In this document: positions 5,245 to 5,426 of the stretch, one piece after another
Position numbering within the stretch: position 1 is the stretch's first letter
Layout: each line of letters begins with the position of its first letter
Origin: Thiohalobacter sp.
Lineage (GTDB): Bacteria; Pseudomonadota; Gammaproteobacteria; DSM-19610
NCBI GenBank assembly: GCA_027010005.1
Contig: JALVCM010000040.1
Location: 1 to 5,426, forward strand
Length of the DNA stretch: 5,426 nt
Reading direction: 5' to 3'
Position numbers and translations under genes: made by a program
Notes under the pieces: model-generated
The model's database searches: none
Seen by the model: only the letters and a program-made list of their open reading frames with translations
What the model was told of the DNA's origin: nothing

Positions 5245-5426
5245 ATGCAACGCAGAACGTTTATCAAGTCGATCGGTGTCACCGCTGCAGCCACTGCTGC
5301 ACCGCTGGCATCGGCTGCCTTGCCGAAACGTTCCTCGCTGCGCTACCTGCGTCCACCCGGTGCGCTGCCCGAGGAAGAGTTCCTCAGCCGTTGCATCCGC
5401 TGTGGCCAGTGCGGTGAAGCCTGTCC
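5245..5426 (+). CDS. NapG/MauM-like Tat-exported ferredoxin-type protein, N-terminal part (3' truncated)
   Basis: Sixty complete codons are visible before the window ends. The product opens with a twin-arginine motif (QRRTFIKSIG, residues 2-11) and an Ala-rich hydrophobic segment to about residue 26, so it should be exported folded to the periplasm. YLRPPGALPEEEFLSRC leads into the first [4Fe-4S] motif, with Cys at 50, 53, 56 and 60 followed by Pro. The RPPGA segment and the CxRCGQC spacing match NapG as I remember it; NapG normally binds four [4Fe-4S] clusters and works with the membrane protein NapH to feed quinol electrons to Nap. MauM is the close alternative, and the visible part cannot separate them. 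The start has a weak ribosome binding site (ACAGG, ending 6 nt before the ATG). It lies 118 bp after the molybdoenzyme, behind the REP-like hairpin, on the same strand and probably in the same operon. Confidence 0.85.
   Translation, partial: MQRRTFIKSIGVTAAATAAPLASAALPKRSSLRYLRPPGALPEEEFLSRCIRCGQCGEAC

Overview
The window comes from a moderately GC-rich proteobacterium, most likely a gammaproteobacterium. This rests on a close resemblance of the first gene to YheS, on NapC- and NapG-type respiratory genes, on an FNR-type box, and on REP-like palindromes between genes. The species cannot be fixed from the sequence. All genes lie on the + strand.

Layout: (1) 1-770 is the 3' end of a yheS-like ABC-F gene. 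(2) 771-967 is a regulatory gap. It holds a near-perfect FNR/Anr/Dnr box (853-866) centred exactly 41.5 bp before the start site implied by a good -10 box (889-894), a 17-bp palindrome just upstream, and three TGACAG/CTGTCA units in the predicted 5' leader. (3) 968-1624 is a membrane-anchored NapC/NirT-type cytochrome with five haem motifs instead of four. (4) 1625-1754 holds an inverted REP pair and a six-codon leader frame with a strong ribosome binding site. (5) 1755-2408 is a secreted dihaem class I cytochrome c. (6) 2424-5126 is a Tat-exported molybdopterin oxidoreductase of the NapA/NasA superfamily, 900 residues. (7) 5127-5244 holds a second, unrelated REP-like inverted pair. (8) 5245 to the edge is the start of a Tat-exported NapG/MauM-like ferredoxin.

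Inferred working model: under oxygen limitation an FNR-family regulator switches on a respiratory chain in the periplasm. Quinol is oxidised by the NapC-like protein (and possibly by NapG with a NapH lying outside the window). Electrons pass to the dihaem cytochrome and then to the Mo-bisPGD enzyme, which reduces nitrate or another oxyanion. The order recalls nap clusters, but neither a NapB-type cytochrome nor a NapD chaperone is present here, and the catalytic subunit mixes NapA-like and NasA/NarB-like motifs. The substrate is therefore open, and the operon is the best candidate in the window for an undescribed system.
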